Source: Cellulomonas alba
GTDB lineage: Bacteria; Actinomycetota; Actinomycetes; Actinomycetales; Cellulomonadaceae
DNA length: 64,000 bases
Assembly: GCF_030362835.1 (NCBI RefSeq)
Contig: NZ_JAUCGQ010000002.1
Coordinates: 372,001 to 436,000 of the forward strand
Direction of reading: 5' to 3'
A program made the translations under genes and the position numbers. Below, piece by piece: positions 8,035-17,252 of the stretch (the first letter of the stretch is position 1; each line of letters opens with the position of its first letter). The notes below the pieces were generated by a model. That model was not told the DNA's origin and did no database searches. It saw nothing but the letters and a program-made list of their open reading frames with translations.

Positions 8035-8964
8035 CTAGGCCGAGGGCTCCCGCACGGCCGGCTCGTCGCAGGCGACGGCCGCCTCTGCGACGTCCGGCAC
8101 CGGCGTCTCCACCGGACGCGCGCGCCGCGACGCCGCCGCCGAGCCCGCGAGGATCAGCGCCATCCCGGCGAGCACGCCCCAGGTGATGGGCTCGTCGAGC
8201 ACGACTGCCCCGAGCGCGACCGCGACGACCGGGTTGAGGTACGCGACGAGCGTTGCGCGCGCACCGCCGACCTCGGCGATCAGGCCGAAGAACAGCACGA
8301 ACGCGAGCGCGGTGCAGACGACGCCGAGCCCGAGCAGCGACAGCAGCGCGTCCCGGCCGGGCATCGGGTGGGGACCGGTCGCGAGCACGACGGGCAGGTA
8401 GACCAGCGCGGACAGGCCGAGGCACGCCGCGGTGAGCGGGATCGACGGCACGCCGTGCAGCCGCCTCTCGGCGATCAGTGGCGCGACCGCGTACCCGACC
8501 GCCGCGAGGAGCACCTGGACGACGGCCCACGGGTCGTCGGCCGCGGCGCCGGGCCCGAGCAGCAGCGCGACACCGCCGAGGCCGACGACCAGGCCCGCCC
8601 ACCGCACGGCCGCGACGTGCTTGCGGTCGACCAGCCGGCCGACGACGACCGCGATGATCGGGACCGTCGCGACGAGCAGGCCGGTGGTCGAGCTCGTCAG
8701 CGTGCGCTCGGCGTTCGAGAGCAGGAACCACGGCCCGACGATCTCGAGCGCGGCGAACGCGACGACGGCGGGCCAGTGCCCGCGCAGGACGCGGAGGCCG
8801 CCTGCGCGCCACGCGAACGGGACGAGCAGCAGCGCGCCGACCGCGGTGCGCGCGAGCACGACGGTCGCCGGCGTCACCTCGCCCACCGCCACCTTGATCA
8901 GCAGGTACGGCACGCCCCAGATGACGCCCATCGCGCCGAGCAGGATCCAGCCGCGCCGGCTCAT
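8035..8964 (-). CDS. EamA/DMT-family metabolite exporter
   Basis: A 309-residue protein with about ten hydrophobic helices in two homologous halves, the architecture of EamA (DUF6) drug/metabolite transporters. The first half begins WILLGAMGVIWGVPYLLIKVAVG. The second contains VVCTALAFVLFFGLIAEVGGARA and YLNPVVAVALGAVVLDEPITWGV, which matches the typical end of an EamA repeat. A soluble acidic tail of about 35 residues follows. It faces rnj across the tandem repeat. Substrate cannot be predicted from sequence. Confidence 0.88.
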   Translation of the reverse strand: MSRRGWILLGAMGVIWGVPYLLIKVAVGEVTPATVVLARTAVGALLLVPFAWRAGGLRVLRGHWPAVVAFAALEIVGPWFLLSNAERTLTSSTTGLLVATVPIIAVVVGRLVDRKHVAAVRWAGLVVGLGGVALLLGPGAAADDPWAVVQVLLAAVGYAVAPLIAERRLHGVPSIPLTAACLGLSALVYLPVVLATGPHPMPGRDALLSLLGLGVVCTALAFVLFFGLIAEVGGARATLVAYLNPVVAVALGAVVLDEPITWGVLAGMALILAGSAAASRRARPVETPVPDVAEAAVACDEPAVREPSA

Positions 8965-9038
8965 GCCCGACCTCGTGCCACGTGGCGCGCCTCTGCCGGC
9001 GCACAGACCAAGACTCGTCCGGTGCTCACCGACAGAAC

Positions 9039-10034
9039 CTATGCCGGACCACCGACATCCACCGCCGCGCCCGCCGCGGGCTCGGCGCGGAAGGCCTGAC
9101 GGTGCCGCCGCGGGCTCGTCGCGAGGTGTGTCGCGAAGTGCTGGCGCAGGGTGACGGCGGTGCCGAACCCCGAGCGACGGGCGACCTCCTCGACTCCGAG
9201 GTCGGTCGTCTCGAGCAGCACTCGTGCTCGTGCGAGGCGCTGCGTCAGCAGCCACCGCCCGGGGCTGGTGCCGGTCCGCTCGCGGAACTGCCGCGTGAAC
9301 GTCCGCCGCGCGAGGTGGGCCGCCCCGGCCCACGCGTCGAGGTCGACGGGCTCGTCGAGGTGCTGCTCGGCCCAGGCGAGCGCGCGGTCGAGCGCGTCGT
9401 CTCCCGCGTGCTCCGCCACGGGTGCGGGGATGAACTGGCCCTGGTTCCCGTCGCGGTGCGGCGCGAGCACGAGCGACCGTGCGACGCGCGCCGCGAGGTC
9501 GGCACCCAGGTCCCGGCGGACGAGGTGGAGGCAGCAGTCGAGCGCGGACGCGACGCCCGCGGACGTCACGACGTCGCCGTCGTCGCACCACAGGACGTCG
9601 TCGCGCACGGCGACAGCGGGATATCGACGACGGAGCCGGTCCGCTGCGTGCCAGTGCGTCGCGACCTCGCGCCCGTCGGCGACGCCGCTCGCAGCCACGA
9701 CGAAGGCGCCCAGGCACAGGCCGACGACGCGCGCACCACGCGCGTGGGCCGTGCGGACCGCGTCGAGCAGGACGTCCGACGGCTCGACCGCCGTGTCCCA
9801 GCTCGGCACGACGACCGTGTCGGCCGCCGCGAACGCCTCGAGCCCGTGCTCCACCACGACCGCGTACCCGCCGGCGGTCGGCACGGCGCCGGGCCGCTCC
9901 GCGCAGACGGTGACCTCGTAGCCCGTGACCGGCGCCGATCCGCCGCCCGACGCGAACACGGCCGACGGCACGGCCAGGTGGAACGGGCTGATGCCGTCGA
10001 ACGCGAGGACTGCCACGCGGTGCCTCGGCTGCAT
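9039..10034 (-). CDS. GlxA/FtrA-type AraC-family regulator (DJ-1/PfpI plus AraC domains)
   Basis: A 331-residue regulator with two domains. Residues 1-180 are a DJ-1/PfpI class I amidotransferase-like fold (RVAVLAFDGISPFHLAVPS, the elbow VVGLCLGAFVVAASG, and THWHAADRLRRRYP). Residues 210-320 form a double helix-turn-helix AraC domain (LARRTFTRQFRERTGTSPGR and RSGFGTAVTLRQHF). The N-terminal domain is usually non-catalytic and effector-binding. TAGGAT (10046-10041) lies 6 nt before the ATG. The divergent neighbour, a metallo-hydrolase starting 71 nt away, is a plausible target. Confidence 0.92.
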   Translation of the reverse strand: MQPRHRVAVLAFDGISPFHLAVPSAVFASGGGSAPVTGYEVTVCAERPGAVPTAGGYAVVVEHGLEAFAAADTVVVPSWDTAVEPSDVLLDAVRTAHARGARVVGLCLGAFVVAASGVADGREVATHWHAADRLRRRYPAVAVRDDVLWCDDGDVVTSAGVASALDCCLHLVRRDLGADLAARVARSLVLAPHRDGNQGQFIPAPVAEHAGDDALDRALAWAEQHLDEPVDLDAWAGAAHLARRTFTRQFRERTGTSPGRWLLTQRLARARVLLETTDLGVEEVARRSGFGTAVTLRQHFATHLATSPRRHRQAFRAEPAAGAAVDVGGPA

Positions 10035-10104
10035 GGCCCGATCCTAGCGATGTGCGACCTCCAGGCCACTCGCCGCCTCGCGCCGACGGGAGCACGCTGG
10101 CTGC

Positions 10105-10854
10105 ATGACGACCACCACGCTCACCTGGGTCGGCGGACCGACGTTGCTGCTCGAGCTCGCGGGCCAGACGTTCCTCACCGACCCGACGTTCGACGCGGCA
10201 CCGGCGGAGTACCCCGGCGGCGCCACGCTCCGCAAGCTCGTCGGCCCCGCCGTGCCCGCCGCCGACGTCCGCCCGGACGTGGTGCTGCTCTCGCACGACC
10301 AGCACGCCGACAACCTCGACCACGCGGGTCGCGACCTGCTCTCGCGCGTCCCGACCGTGCTGTCGACGCCGACCGCGGCGGGACGGGTCCCGGGCATCCG
10401 GGGGCTCGAGCCGTGGGAGGTCACGGACGTCGGCGACGTCCGCGTGACGGCCGTGCCCGCGCAGCACGGGCCGCAGGGCGCCGAGGCGCAGAGCGGCCCG
10501 GTCACGGGGTTCGTGCTCGAGGCCGCGGGCGTGCCGACCGTCTACGTCTCGGGTGACAACGCGTCCGTCGACGTCGTCGACCAGGTCGCACGCCGGTTCC
10601 CGGACATCGGGCTCGCGGTGCTCTTCGTCGGCGGCGCGAACGTCGGGCGTTTCGGCGCCGAGCCGATGACGCTCGACGCGCGGCGCGCGAGCGCGGCTGC
10701 CGACCTGCTGGACCGCGCCAAGGTCGTGCCGGTGCACCACACCGACTGGGCGCACTTCGTCGACCCGCTGTCCGCGGTGCAGGAGCGGTTCGCCCGAGGG
10801 GGACGGGCCGAGCGGCTCGTCGTGCTCGACCGAGGGGTTCCGACCGCGGTCTGA
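10105..10854 (+). CDS. MBL-fold metal-dependent hydrolase (UlaG-like)
   Basis: A 249-residue metallo-beta-lactamase-fold protein. It has a short N-terminal strand pair (LTWVGGPTLLLELAGQTFLTDPTFD), the metal motif VLLSHDQHADNLD, PAQHGPQ and a C-terminal VPVHHTDWAHF. The pattern GGPTLLLE...TDPTFD resembles the L-ascorbate-6-phosphate lactonase (UlaG) subgroup, whose members have varied substrates. It is divergent from an AraC-type regulator. The exact reaction is not predictable. Confidence 0.8.
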   Translation: MTTTTLTWVGGPTLLLELAGQTFLTDPTFDAAPAEYPGGATLRKLVGPAVPAADVRPDVVLLSHDQHADNLDHAGRDLLSRVPTVLSTPTAAGRVPGIRGLEPWEVTDVGDVRVTAVPAQHGPQGAEAQSGPVTGFVLEAAGVPTVYVSGDNASVDVVDQVARRFPDIGLAVLFVGGANVGRFGAEPMTLDARRASAAADLLDRAKVVPVHHTDWAHFVDPLSAVQERFARGGRAERLVVLDRGVPTAV

Positions 10855-10955
10855 GCCCGGCCGCGGGGCTCTCGAGAGGCGTCGGGGGAGACCTCGCGCG
10901 CGACACGCGCCCGTGCGGCGCGGCGTCGTCGGACCCCGCCGCTAGGTTGAGGAGC

Positions 10956-13544
10956 ATGGCCAGCGGTCCGTCCACCACCCGCACGCGCTCCGGGACCCCC
11001 CGGCCCGCGCAGGCGCGCGCAGGCTCGTCGCGCCCCGGTGGCAGCCGCACGCCGCCGCCCAAGCGGCCCGCGCTCCCGGTGCGGATCGTCAAGGGCGTCT
11101 GGATGGGCTGTGCCCACCTCGTCGGCGGCACGGCGCGGCACATCGGCCGCGGCGCGCGCGACCTCGACCCCGCGCACCGGCGGGACGGCATCGCGTTCAC
11201 CCTGCTCGCGCTCGCGGTGGTCGTCGCGGCGCGCGAGTGGTGGAACCTGTCGGGCACGGCAGGCGACGCGGTGCACTCGGTCGTCGCCGGGACGTTCGGG
11301 CGGGTCGGCGTGGTCGTGCCGGTCGTGCTCGTCTACGTCGCGGTGCGGCTGATGCGGCACCCGGACCGCGTGCAGGCCAACTCGCGCATCGGCATCGGTC
11401 TGACCGCGATCGCGCTGGCCGTGTGCGGCATCCTGCAGATCGGCGCCGGGCTGCCGAGCACGGACGACTTCGCCGCGCTGCGCAAGGCGGGCGGCGTGGT
11501 CGGGTACGCCGTCGGCACGCCGCTCGCGAGCCTGCTCACCCAGCCGATCGCGGTCGTGCTGCTCCTGCTGCTCGCGTTCTTCGGCGTGCTGGTCGTCACG
11601 GCCACGCCCGTCAACCAGATCGTCCCGAGGCTGCGCGGCGCGTACCACCGCCTGACGGGCCGGCACGACGAGGTCGACGACGAGGACGCGCCGCTCGTCA
11701 TCAACGCGGGGCACACCGCGCTGCCGGAGACCGAGGTGCTGCCGAAGAAGCGTCGCCTCGGCCGCCGCCGCGCCGAACGCGCCGAGCACGCCGACGAGGC
11801 GGACGAGTCGCGGCTCGACGCGTACGAAGGCGACGAGGCCTACCTCAGCGCCGCGACGATCGAGGCCGCGCGGGGCGGAGCCGAGCCGGCGGCAGACACC
11901 GAGCCGACGGCGGTCGTCGCGCCCGCCGCGCGCCGGATCGAGGCGCCGCCCACGACGTCGGGCGTCCCGCGGGGCGAGCAGCCGATGCTCGAGGGCGACG
12001 TCCTGTACACGCTGCCGTCGGAGGACGCGCTCGCGAAGGGCGCGCCGCACAAGGTCCGCTCGGCGGCGAACGACCGCGTCGTCGAGGCGCTCACCAACGT
12101 GCTCGACCAGTTCGAGATCGACGCGCAGGTCACGGGCTTCACGCGCGGACCGACCGTCACGCGCTACGAGGTCGAGCTCGGCCTCGGCGTCAAGGTCGAG
12201 CGCGTCACGGCGCTGTCCAAGAACATCGCGTACGCCGTCGCGAGCGCCGACGTGCGCATCCTGTCGCCGATCCCCGGCAAGTCCGCGATCGGCATCGAGA
12301 TCCCGAACACCGACCGAGAGACGGTCGCGCTGGGCGACGTGCTGCGGTCCAGCGCGGCCAAGCGCACCGAGCACCCGATGGTCATCGGCGTCGGCAAGGA
12401 CGTCGAGGGCGGCTACGTCGTCGCGAACCTCGCGAAGATGCCGCACCTGCTCGTCGCGGGCGCCACCGGCGCGGGCAAGTCGTCGTTCGTCAACTCGATG
12501 ATCGTCTCGATCCTCATGCGCTCGACGCCCGACGAGGTCCGCATGGTGCTCGTCGACCCCAAGCGCGTCGAGCTGACGATCTACGAGGGCATCCCGCACC
12601 TCATCACGCCGATCATCACCAACCCGAAGAAGGCCGCCGAGGCGCTCGAGTGGGTGGTGCGCGAGATGGAGGCGCGCTACGACGACCTCGCCATGTTCGG
12701 CTTCAAGCACGTCGACGACTTCAACGTCGCCGTGCGCGCCGGCAAGGTCAAGCCGCTGCCGGGCTCCGAGCGCAAGATCGCGCCGTACCCGTACCTGCTC
12801 GTGATCGTCGACGAGCTCGCCGACCTGATGATGGTGGCGCCTCGCGACGTCGAGGCGTCGATCCAGCGCATCACGCAGCTCGCGCGCGCCGCAGGCATCC
12901 ACCTGGTGCTCGCGACGCAGCGGCCCTCGGTCGACGTCGTCACCGGCCTGATCAAGGCGAACGTGCCGTCGCGGCTCGCGTTCGCCACGTCGTCGCTCAC
13001 GGACTCGCGCGTCGTGCTCGACCAGCCGGGCGCCGAGAAGCTCATCGGCCAGGGCGACGCGCTGTTCCTGCCGATGGGTGCGGCCAAGCCGATGCGCACG
13101 CAGGGCGCCTGGGTCTCGGAGTCGGAGATCCACGCGGTCGTCGAGCACGTCAAGAAGCAACTCAAGCCCGTGTACCGCCAGGACGTGGCCGTCGCCGCCG
13201 CGAAGAAGCAGGTGGACGAGGACATCGGCGACGACCTCGACCTGCTGCTGCAGGCTGCCGAGCTCGTCATCACGTCGCAGTTCGGTTCGACGTCGATGCT
13301 TCAGCGCAAGCTGCGCGTCGGCTTCGCGAAGGCCGGCCGCCTGATGGACCTGCTCGAGTCGCGCGAGATCGTCGGCCCGTCCGAGGGCTCCAAGGCGCGC
13401 GAGGTCCTCGTCCAGCCCGACGACCTGCCGGGGACGCTCGCGATGCTGCGCGGCGACAGCGTGGACGACGGTCTGCCGGGCGACCCACCCGTCGCGGTCG
13501 ACTACTTCGACGACGCGGAGGACGACCGGGCCGGTCGCTGGTGA
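10956..13544 (+). CDS. ftsK: DNA translocase FtsK
   Basis: An 862-residue FtsK/SpoIIIE translocase that pumps chromosome ends across the closing septum. Residues 1-50 are basic and Pro/Arg-rich. Four to five membrane helices follow (residues about 75-210), then an acidic linker (residues about 225-340) and the motor domain with Walker A GATGAGKSS (about residues 502-510), VLVDPKRVEL and LVIVDELADLMMVAP. The C-terminal gamma winged helix (QFGSTSMLQRKLRVGFAKAG) recognises KOPS-type sites. The ATG at 10956 has GAGGAG before it and lies 7 nt after TAGGTT (10943-10948); a TTG at 10947 is less likely. Its stop overlaps the next gene by 4 nt. Confidence 0.97.
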   Translation: MASGPSTTRTRSGTPRPAQARAGSSRPGGSRTPPPKRPALPVRIVKGVWMGCAHLVGGTARHIGRGARDLDPAHRRDGIAFTLLALAVVVAAREWWNLSGTAGDAVHSVVAGTFGRVGVVVPVVLVYVAVRLMRHPDRVQANSRIGIGLTAIALAVCGILQIGAGLPSTDDFAALRKAGGVVGYAVGTPLASLLTQPIAVVLLLLLAFFGVLVVTATPVNQIVPRLRGAYHRLTGRHDEVDDEDAPLVINAGHTALPETEVLPKKRRLGRRRAERAEHADEADESRLDAYEGDEAYLSAATIEAARGGAEPAADTEPTAVVAPAARRIEAPPTTSGVPRGEQPMLEGDVLYTLPSEDALAKGAPHKVRSAANDRVVEALTNVLDQFEIDAQVTGFTRGPTVTRYEVELGLGVKVERVTALSKNIAYAVASADVRILSPIPGKSAIGIEIPNTDRETVALGDVLRSSAAKRTEHPMVIGVGKDVEGGYVVANLAKMPHLLVAGATGAGKSSFVNSMIVSILMRSTPDEVRMVLVDPKRVELTIYEGIPHLITPIITNPKKAAEALEWVVREMEARYDDLAMFGFKHVDDFNVAVRAGKVKPLPGSERKIAPYPYLLVIVDELADLMMVAPRDVEASIQRITQLARAAGIHLVLATQRPSVDVVTGLIKANVPSRLAFATSSLTDSRVVLDQPGAEKLIGQGDALFLPMGAAKPMRTQGAWVSESEIHAVVEHVKKQLKPVYRQDVAVAAAKKQVDEDIGDDLDLLLQAAELVITSQFGSTSMLQRKLRVGFAKAGRLMDLLESREIVGPSEGSKAREVLVQPDDLPGTLAMLRGDSVDDGLPGDPPVAVDYFDDAEDDRAGRW

Positions 13545-15724
13545 GCGACCTGTCGCCGGGCGAGCTCGTCGGTGGCCTGATCGCCGTCGTCGCGGTGCTC
13601 GCCCTCGTCGCGGTGCTCGTGCTGCTCGCGCGGCAGCGCGCGCACCTGCACCGGCAGGACGAGCTGCTGGCCCTCAGCCGCGAGCTGCGCCACCGCTACG
13701 ACGCGCTCCAGGCGGTGACGAAGGAGGGCGTGCTCGTCTCGTCGCTGCAGGGCCGCGTGCTCGACCTGTCCGAGCGGGCCGCCGCGATCCTCGGCGTCGA
13801 CGCCGCGGCGTCGGTCGGCAAGCCGCTCACCGACCTGCCCATCGTCCTGGTCAACGAGCAGGGGCTCGCCATGAACCCCGCGGCCGTGCTCGGCCACCGC
13901 ACCGCCCGCGCGGGGTTCACGGTCGACTCCGAGCTCGTCGGCGTGGCCGCCCCGGGGTCCGCGGGTGGCCAGGTGCGCATGGTCCAGGTCGCGAGCCAGC
14001 TGGTGCCCGCAGGCGACGGCGAGCAGGCAGCGGTGCTGACGACGCTCGTCGACGTCACCGGGCGACGCGAGGTCGAGGCCGCGCTGAGCCGCAGCGAGAC
14101 CCAGTTCCGCGTCGCGATGGAGAACGCCCCGATCGGCATGGCGCTCGTCGACCTCGACTGGCGGGTCGTCGAGGCCAACGCGGCGTTCGCCGAGCTGCTC
14201 GGCACGAGCGTCAACGCGCTGCGCGGCTACTCGATGGAGGACCTGTCGACGCCGGACACGCGCGCGGCCGAGCGGCTCGAGGTCGACCGCCTGCTCGGTG
14301 GTGGCCAGCACCGGTTCTCGCTCGAGAAGCGCTACCAGCGCGCCGACGGCCACCTCGTCTGGGTCGTGCTCGACACCGCACTCGTGCGGTCGCCCACGGG
14401 CGAGCCCGACCACTTCGTCGTCCAGGTGCGCGACTCGACGGAGTCCCGCCTGCAGGCGGAGATGCTGACGCACCGCGCGATGCACGACCCGCTGACGGGG
14501 CTCGCGAACCGGACGCTCCTGCAGGAGGTCCTGCAGTCCGTGCTCGAGCAGCCTGCGGCCGTCGACCGCGTCGCGGTGCTCGCGTGCGACCTCGACGCGT
14601 TCAAGGAGATCAACGACCGGTACGGGCACGCCGCGGGTGACGAGCTGCTCGTCCACGTGGCCGGCGTGCTGCGCGCGGCGACCGCGCGACGGGGGACCGT
14701 GGCGAGGCTCGGCGGCGACGAGTTCGTGGTCGTCGTCCAGGACCAGGACGGGCCCAAGGCGGTGTTCGAGGTCGCCGCGGCGATCCACGCGGGCCTCGCG
14801 GAACCGGTGCGGGTCGGCAGGCGGCGCCTCGGGGTGGCCGCGAGCGTCGGCATCGCGCTCGCCGACTCCGAGACGATCGCGGGTGGCGCGCCGACGCTCC
14901 TCGCCGCCGCCGACGCGGCGCTCTACAAGGCGAAGGGGGCAGGTCGCGGCCGCACGGAGATCTACGAGTCGTCGATGGGCATCGTCTCCAGCGCGGACGT
15001 GCACCGCGAGCTCTCGCAGGCGCTCGCCGCCGGCGAGCTCGTGGTCCACTACCAGCCGATCGTCGACCTGGCCGACTCGCGCCTGGTCGGGTACGAGGCG
15101 CTGATCCGCTGGGAGCACCCGTACCGCGGCCTGCTGCTCCCCGCGGCGTTCCTGCCGCTCGTGCAGGAGGCCGGGCTCGCCGTGCAGCTCGGACAGTTCG
15201 TCGCGACGTCCGTCGTCGCGTTCGTCGCCTCGGCGCCGGACTCCAAGCTCTGGGTCTCGGTGAACGTCTCCGCCGACCAGCTCGGGGACGGCGAGTTCGC
15301 GACGACGTTGCTCGCGGAGATCTCGCGGCACCGCGTCATGGCCGGACGCGTCGTGGTCGAGCTGACGGAGTCGTCGCTCGTGGCGTCGGGCACCCGGATC
15401 CGGCACGAGCTCACGCAGCTCTCGGCCGCCGGCGTCCCGATCCTGCTCGACGACTTCGGCACCGGCGTGTCGCCGCTGTCGTACCTGCGCGACCTGCCGG
15501 TGGCGGGCGTCAAGCTCGACATGTCGTTCACGTCCGGCATCCCGGACGACCCGACCGCGGGCAAGGTCGCGCGCGCCCTCGGTGCACTGGCACGTGAGCT
15601 CGCGATGGTGACGATCGCCGAGGGGATCGAGCACGAGGAGCAGGCCGACTACCTGCACCGCAACGGCTGGCGGTACGGGCAGGGCTGGCTGTACGGCGGC
15701 GCGCAGCCCGCGCCGCACGCCTGA
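13541..15724 (+). CDS. Membrane-anchored PAS-GGDEF-EAL cyclic-di-GMP enzyme
   Basis: A 727-residue signalling protein. One membrane helix (residues about 10-31) is followed by two PAS-like sensor domains (about 45-165 and 180-300), a diguanylate cyclase domain with intact RLGGDEF (G391-F395), and an EAL phosphodiesterase domain with YEALIRWEHP (E519), VNVSADQL, VELTESS, LLDDFGTG, KLD and IAEGIEHEEQ. All key metal and catalytic positions I can identify are present, so both synthesis and hydrolysis of c-di-GMP are possible. The GTG start overlaps the ftsK stop (GTGA), so expression should be coupled to the division translocase. Confidence 0.93.
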   Translation: MSDLSPGELVGGLIAVVAVLALVAVLVLLARQRAHLHRQDELLALSRELRHRYDALQAVTKEGVLVSSLQGRVLDLSERAAAILGVDAAASVGKPLTDLPIVLVNEQGLAMNPAAVLGHRTARAGFTVDSELVGVAAPGSAGGQVRMVQVASQLVPAGDGEQAAVLTTLVDVTGRREVEAALSRSETQFRVAMENAPIGMALVDLDWRVVEANAAFAELLGTSVNALRGYSMEDLSTPDTRAAERLEVDRLLGGGQHRFSLEKRYQRADGHLVWVVLDTALVRSPTGEPDHFVVQVRDSTESRLQAEMLTHRAMHDPLTGLANRTLLQEVLQSVLEQPAAVDRVAVLACDLDAFKEINDRYGHAAGDELLVHVAGVLRAATARRGTVARLGGDEFVVVVQDQDGPKAVFEVAAAIHAGLAEPVRVGRRRLGVAASVGIALADSETIAGGAPTLLAAADAALYKAKGAGRGRTEIYESSMGIVSSADVHRELSQALAAGELVVHYQPIVDLADSRLVGYEALIRWEHPYRGLLLPAAFLPLVQEAGLAVQLGQFVATSVVAFVASAPDSKLWVSVNVSADQLGDGEFATTLLAEISRHRVMAGRVVVELTESSLVASGTRIRHELTQLSAAGVPILLDDFGTGVSPLSYLRDLPVAGVKLDMSFTSGIPDDPTAGKVARALGALARELAMVTIAEGIEHEEQADYLHRNGWRYGQGWLYGGAQPAPHA

Positions 15725-15744
15725 TCCGCACGCCCGATCCGCAT

Positions 15745-15834
15745 CAGCCAGCGCGCGCTGGACCGCCGGTGCGCGTCAGCGTGCGCGCTGGCCACCGGTC
15801 CGCGTCAGCCGGCGCGCTGGACCACCACGGGCGG
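15745..15834. repeat. Three degenerate ~30-bp repeats at the capA 3-prime end
   Basis: Units starting at 15745, 15777 and 15806 share CAGC followed by variants of GCGCGCTGG and ACCACCGG. Spacing is 32 and 29 nt. The last unit lies within the end of capA and may have supplied its current stop codon. Low-complexity expansion is the simplest explanation. Confidence 0.5.
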
Positions 15835-17124
15835 CGGCCCGGTCGGGGTCTCGGGCTCGGTGCGCATCGGCGCGGCGTCGCCCGCCGCGTGCTCGACCCG
15901 GGCGAGCCGCTGCGACACCTGCGTCGCCGTCAGGTGCGTCGAGCCCTCCGGGATGTCGGTCAGTGCGTGCACCTGGTGGCCGCCGAGCCGGTCGACCGTG
16001 ATCGGCGTGTACTCCACCCCGGTCACGCGCGCCGGGCCGGCCGGTCTGCCGGTCGCGGGGTCCGCGGCGGGGCTCGTCACGTGCGCGGTCAGCAGGATCC
16101 CCGAGTCGGTGCTCGCGACGCAGCAGTCGCCGTCCTGGTTGGAGACGTAGTTGCCGAGGCCGTACGCGACCCACATGCCGGCACCGCCGGGGCCGCCCGC
16201 CAGCTTGACGACGGGCTGGGGCACGTGGGCGTGGTGGCCGATGACGAGGTCGAACTCGCCCGAGTCGGCGAGCTGCTGGTCGATGAGCTGCTGCTGCGAC
16301 GTGGGCGACGTCTGGTACTCGACGCAGCAGTGCACGCTCGCGACGACGATGTCCGCGCCCGCGGCCCGCGCCGCCTTGGCCTGCGCGACCATCGCCGGCA
16401 CGTCGATCATGTTCAGCGACCACGGCTTGTCCGCGTCGACCGGCATGCCGTTCGTGCCGTAGGTCGCGGAGACGTGCGCGACCGTGATCGTCTGGCCCGC
16501 GCGCTCCAGCTGGTAGAGCTGCGGCTGCGCCTGCTCGGCGGCGGTCCGCGCGGTGCCGTCGTGGCCGAGGCCGACGGCGTCGAAGGCGTCCAGCGTCGCC
16601 TTGACCCCGGCGAAGCCGCGGTCGACCGAGTGGTTCGACGCCGTGGAGCACCCGTCCCAGCCCTGCGCCTTCAGCGCCGCGGCGAGCTGCTTCGGACCGC
16701 CGAAGATCGGGTACCCGGTCGGCTTGCCGTTCGGCGCGATCGGCGTCTCCATGTGGCAGATCGCCAGGTCGGCGCCCTGGATCCACGGGTCCATCGGAGC
16801 GAGCAGCTTCGAGAAGTCGTACCCGCCGCCCTTCGTCCGGGCGTCGGCGACGACGCCGCCGTGCGGGAGGACATCACCGGCGGCGACGATGCTGAACTGC
16901 GCGTCGGGCAGGCGAGTGGGGGTCGGTGACGGCGTGGGCGTCGCGCCCGCGCCGGGGTGGCTGGCCGTCGCGCCGGCGGTCGGCGGCACCGCGGCCAGAG
17001 CCTCGTCGGCCCCGGAGGGTCGGAGCGCCGCAGCGGTCGCTCCGGCGCACGTCAGCAGAAGGGCGAGCACCGCCATCAGGACGATCTGGGGCGACCGCCG
17101 TGCCGAGCGGGCGTGGCGAGTCAC
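15805..17124 (-). CDS. CapA-family (poly-gamma-glutamate synthesis-like) surface protein
   Basis: A 439-residue protein with a signal anchor (IVLMAVLALLLTCAGATAAAL, about residues 14-34) and a Pro/Thr/Ser-rich linker. The CapA metallophosphoesterase-like domain shows FSIVAAGDVLPHGGVV, ADLAICHMETPI, STASNHSVDRGFAGV, VIGHHAHVPQPV and YGLGNYVSNQ. CapA proteins act outside the membrane in exopolymer metabolism. No capB/capC genes are nearby, so the partner pathway is unknown. TACAGT (17136-17131) lies 6 nt before the GTG start, suggesting a leaderless mRNA. It is divergent from pgsA. Confidence 0.88.
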   Translation of the reverse strand: MTRHARSARRSPQIVLMAVLALLLTCAGATAAALRPSGADEALAAVPPTAGATASHPGAGATPTPSPTPTRLPDAQFSIVAAGDVLPHGGVVADARTKGGGYDFSKLLAPMDPWIQGADLAICHMETPIAPNGKPTGYPIFGGPKQLAAALKAQGWDGCSTASNHSVDRGFAGVKATLDAFDAVGLGHDGTARTAAEQAQPQLYQLERAGQTITVAHVSATYGTNGMPVDADKPWSLNMIDVPAMVAQAKAARAAGADIVVASVHCCVEYQTSPTSQQQLIDQQLADSGEFDLVIGHHAHVPQPVVKLAGGPGGAGMWVAYGLGNYVSNQDGDCCVASTDSGILLTAHVTSPAADPATGRPAGPARVTGVEYTPITVDRLGGHQVHALTDIPEGSTHLTATQVSQRLARVEHAAGDAAPMRTEPETPTGPPPVVVQRAG

Positions 17125-17252
17125 AGGCGGACTGTAGTCGTTCGACTCAGGAATCCCGGGTGACGAGCGTCCCGGTTCACCCGTTCGTCAGGACGCGGCC
17201 TGGGTGGCAGCGCCTGGCGAGGTCGGCGTGGCGGCCCCCGTAGGCTGTCCGC

